Of a stretch of 15,325 nucleotides of DNA, positions 13,931 to 15,325 are shown piece by piece; positions within the stretch are counted from its first letter, which is position 1; the number at the start of each line of letters is the position of its first letter. Under the pieces are notes generated by a model. The model worked only from the letters and a program-made list of their open reading frames with translations, had not been told where the DNA came from and searched no databases. Where the stretch lies: assembly GCA_948788915.1 (NCBI GenBank), contig CAQFOZ010000049.1, positions 1 through 15,325 on the forward strand, in the 5' to 3' direction. The position numbers and the translations under genes were made by a program. Origin of the DNA: an uncultured Muribaculaceae bacterium. GTDB lineage: Bacteria > Bacteroidota > Bacteroidia > Bacteroidales > Muribaculaceae.

Positions 13931-14204
13931 ACTTGAAGCGTCGAAGAAAGGTGTCAATATCATTCTGTGTATACCAGAACTTATCCCCGTGTCGGGAATA
14001 GGAGAGGCAGCCATTATCCCGTAAGTTTTTGAGGTAACGGCTTTCCACACCGAGCAGTTTCATCAGCTCTTTGTTGGTATAGATGCGGCACTCGTTTGAA
14101 GTGTTATTGCCTGAGGTGCTTTGTTCCTGCGATTCCTCAAGCATCTGGAGGATTCTTTTGAGCATGTCCTCCGCAGTGATAGTTTCAAAACTTGATTTTG
14201 GCAT
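13893..14204 (-). CDS. helix-turn-helix protein, excisionase-like
   Basis: This 103-residue protein has an N-terminal helix with a polar linker (residues 1-37) and a MerR/excisionase-type helix-turn-helix at about 41-90: IYTNKELMKLLGVESRYLKNLRDNG, then the wing GDKFWYTQNDIDTFLRR. Such proteins act as recombination directionality factors or small regulators in integrative and mobilizable elements. It is preceded by a promoter about 62 bases upstream and overlaps the coiled-coil gene by 38 bases, so it heads a two-gene unit. No integrase is present in the window to confirm an excision role. Confidence 0.82.
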   Translation of the reverse strand: MPKSSFETITAEDMLKRILQMLEESQEQSTSGNNTSNECRIYTNKELMKLLGVESRYLKNLRDNGCLSYSRHGDKFWYTQNDIDTFLRRFKYEAFANMGGRTE

Positions 14205-14232
14205 TTATATATTGTTTATTCTTTTGTGCGCT

Positions 14233-14246
14233 GCGGATTTCTCCGC
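14233..14246 (-). other. leader hairpin upstream of the HTH gene
   Basis: GCGGA and TCCGC form a 5-bp GC-rich stem with a 4-base loop inside the 5' leader of the HTH transcript, between its promoter and ATG. There is no T-run, so it is not a terminator. It might affect leader stability or translation. Confidence 0.3.
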
Positions 14247-14266
14247 TGTTATTTTTCAATATGGTG

Positions 14267-14298
14267 CAAAACTATCTCTTTCGCCATCGATTTAGAAA
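14267..14298 (-). promoter_or_regulatory. promoter of the HTH/coiled-coil unit
   Basis: On the minus strand TTTC (14295-14298), 20 nt, TAGTTTTG (14267-14274). The -7 box is exact and the -33 box is one base from TTTG. The predicted leader is about 60 nt. Confidence 0.65.
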
Positions 14299-14415
14299 TA
14301 ATGCGCATTAAATGCCCTGATTCTCAGCATGGTATAACTAAATCATAAAATCGGCACTATTTCCCGGCACTCTGCTTCCCAAGATTGCGGTTACAAAAGA
14401 TTAGATAGGGACATG

Positions 14416-14443
14416 AAAAAAGGAGGCACAATACCTCCCTTTC
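14416..14443 (-). terminator. rho-independent terminator of the RhuM-PLD gene
   Basis: On the minus strand GGAGG, a 7-base loop, and CCTCC are followed by TTTTTT. The stem is extendable by A-T pairs past a bulged G. It lies about 40 bases after the RhuM stop codon. Confidence 0.8.
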
Positions 14444-14483
14444 AACTTGAATTATATGTTTATCTCTATTGCATAGGCGTAAT

Positions 14484-15325
14484 TTAGAGTTTTGACAATA
14501 GCTCTGTGCCGGTCATGACATCCATCTTAGAAAACGCAAACAGTTTCTTACCTAGGTCTTTAAGCGAATGGCCGATATGATAGACTTCTTCATCAATTAT
14601 CAGAAAGCGGTCGTGAGCCTTGTTATAAGCGTGTAATGTCACTTCTGGATATTGTCGGTTGTGACGCTCGACATCTTGACGAAGCTGAAGTGAAATCTTA
14701 CCGTCGTAAATATCAACAGTCACACCCCGATTCCGTTTTGATAATTGAACAAGCACGGAATCGTCAATATAGCTGTCGATAACCACTATGCGTTTTTTAG
14801 CCTTGCGAATCAAGTCAGCAACAAAAGCGTATGCGTCAAAAATCTGACCGTCGAAGAAAATGCCCTCCTTAGGAGGTAATGATGTTCTGACAAAGAAATC
14901 AACATCCCTGCGAATAGCTGCAATTTTCCCATCCTGTTCCAAAAGCCTTCTATCTAACCTGTCGCTCATTTCAATCAATCTTTGGTTGACCGAATACCCA
15001 CGAAGCAGATACTCCTTCAATATTTTATTGGCCCACTGGCGGAACTGGGTGCCTCGTAATGACTTGACTCGATATCCTACAGATATGATGACATCAAGAT
15101 TGTAGTATTTAGTTCGATATCTTTTGCCGTCAGATGCAGTTGTCAAGTATTCCTTGACAACTGAATTGGCATCCAATTCGCGTTCTTTGAAAATATTATT
15201 AGTATGAAGGCTTATGTTCTGTTTAGTAGTCTGGAATAATTCCACCATCTGAGCTTGCGTAAGCCACACCGTATCACCTTCAACTTGAACATCAAGTTTG
15301 AGGGTTTCGTCAGGTTGATATATTA
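14484..15325 (-). CDS. RhuM-family protein with C-terminal PLD-like domain (5' end cut by window)
   Basis: The open frame continues to the window edge. Upstream of the internal GTG at 15269 it reads IYQPDETLKLDVQVEGDTVW, the usual RhuM N-terminus, so only a few residues should be missing. The RhuM domain covers roughly the first 120 visible residues (WLTQAQMVELFQTTKQNIS, YYNLDVIISVGYRVKSLRGT, FRQWANKILKEYLLRGY), with a DNA-binding-like helical start. A short coiled linker follows. The last ~140 residues resemble a phospholipase-D-like nuclease fold: KKRIVVIDSYID, then HDRFLIID at about visible residues 237-244, an HxK/R-x4-D signature with Arg in place of Lys, then HIGHSLKDLG. One such motif is present, so an active form would need a dimer. 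RhuM was named from a Salmonella pathogenicity island and its role is unclear; the fusion hints at a DNA-targeting defence or toxin function, which is inference. Confidence 0.85.
   Translation of the reverse strand, partial: IYQPDETLKLDVQVEGDTVWLTQAQMVELFQTTKQNISLHTNNIFKERELDANSVVKEYLTTASDGKRYRTKYYNLDVIISVGYRVKSLRGTQFRQWANKILKEYLLRGYSVNQRLIEMSDRLDRRLLEQDGKIAAIRRDVDFFVRTSLPPKEGIFFDGQIFDAYAFVADLIRKAKKRIVVIDSYIDDSVLVQLSKRNRGVTVDIYDGKISLQLRQDVERHNRQYPEVTLHAYNKAHDRFLIIDEEVYHIGHSLKDLGKKLFAFSKMDVMTGTELLSKL

Noticed and set aside
13550..14050. Upstream extension of the coiled-coil frame to 14050
   Set aside because: The first 40 codons overlap the HTH gene in another frame and lack coiled-coil character; ATG 13930 is the better start.
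15249..15269. GTG at 15269 as the true RhuM start
   Set aside because: The frame stays open upstream with typical RhuM N-terminal sequence to the window edge, so the gene is cut by the edge rather than started there.

Overview
The window looks like a chromosomal segment of a member of the Bacteroidota, most likely order Bacteroidales. Four sites match the phylum's unusual promoter architecture (TTTG or a one-base variant, a 20-nt spacer, then TAnnTTTG). There are no clear Shine-Dalgarno sequences, and the gene families (MobV relaxase, CarboxypepD_reg-like exported protein, RhuM protein, Fic protein with a C-terminal winged helix) are typical of gut and oral Bacteroidales. I cannot fix the genus.

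Layout. (1) Positions 21-3260 hold a complete MobV-type relaxase, an excellent bidirectional terminator, an exported carboxypeptidase-regulatory-like protein on the other strand, and a non-coding stretch ending at a tRNA-Leu(CAA) gene. Relaxase plus tRNA 3' end suggests the edge of a mobilizable element, but no integrase is in view. (2) Positions 3353-6180 look like core genome: a cytoplasmic GH13 alpha-amylase and, divergently, a lipoprotein MsrA-MsrB fusion that repairs oxidised methionine. (3) Positions 6206-7630 hold a class II Fic AMP-transferase gene with a C-terminal winged helix. It is bracketed by two copies of the same 13-9-13 palindrome. The upstream copy lies across the gene's own -33/-7 promoter, which suggests autoregulation or a self-contained cassette. 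(4) Positions 7820-10315 hold an 813-residue four-domain persulfide-handling enzyme (CoA-disulfide reductase, rhodanese, TusA, DsrE-like) with its own promoter. (5) Positions 10350-13212 are an AT-rich, decaying accessory region: a 57-codon coding remnant, a signal-peptide protein broken by a nonsense mutation and a frameshift, an unrecognised exported protein, a repeat-rich non-coding stretch, and two unrecognised proteins, one with three membrane segments. (6) Positions 13264-15325, on the minus strand, again look mobile. They hold an excisionase-like HTH gene overlapping a coiled-coil gene interrupted at a run of eight A, and a RhuM protein fused to a phospholipase-D-like domain that runs off the right edge.

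The most interesting unexplained structure is the Fic locus with its paired palindromes. Next are the A8 frameshift in the HTH/coiled-coil pair, the RhuM-PLD fusion, and the ACAAACAAA repeat/hairpin cluster at 11835-12005.
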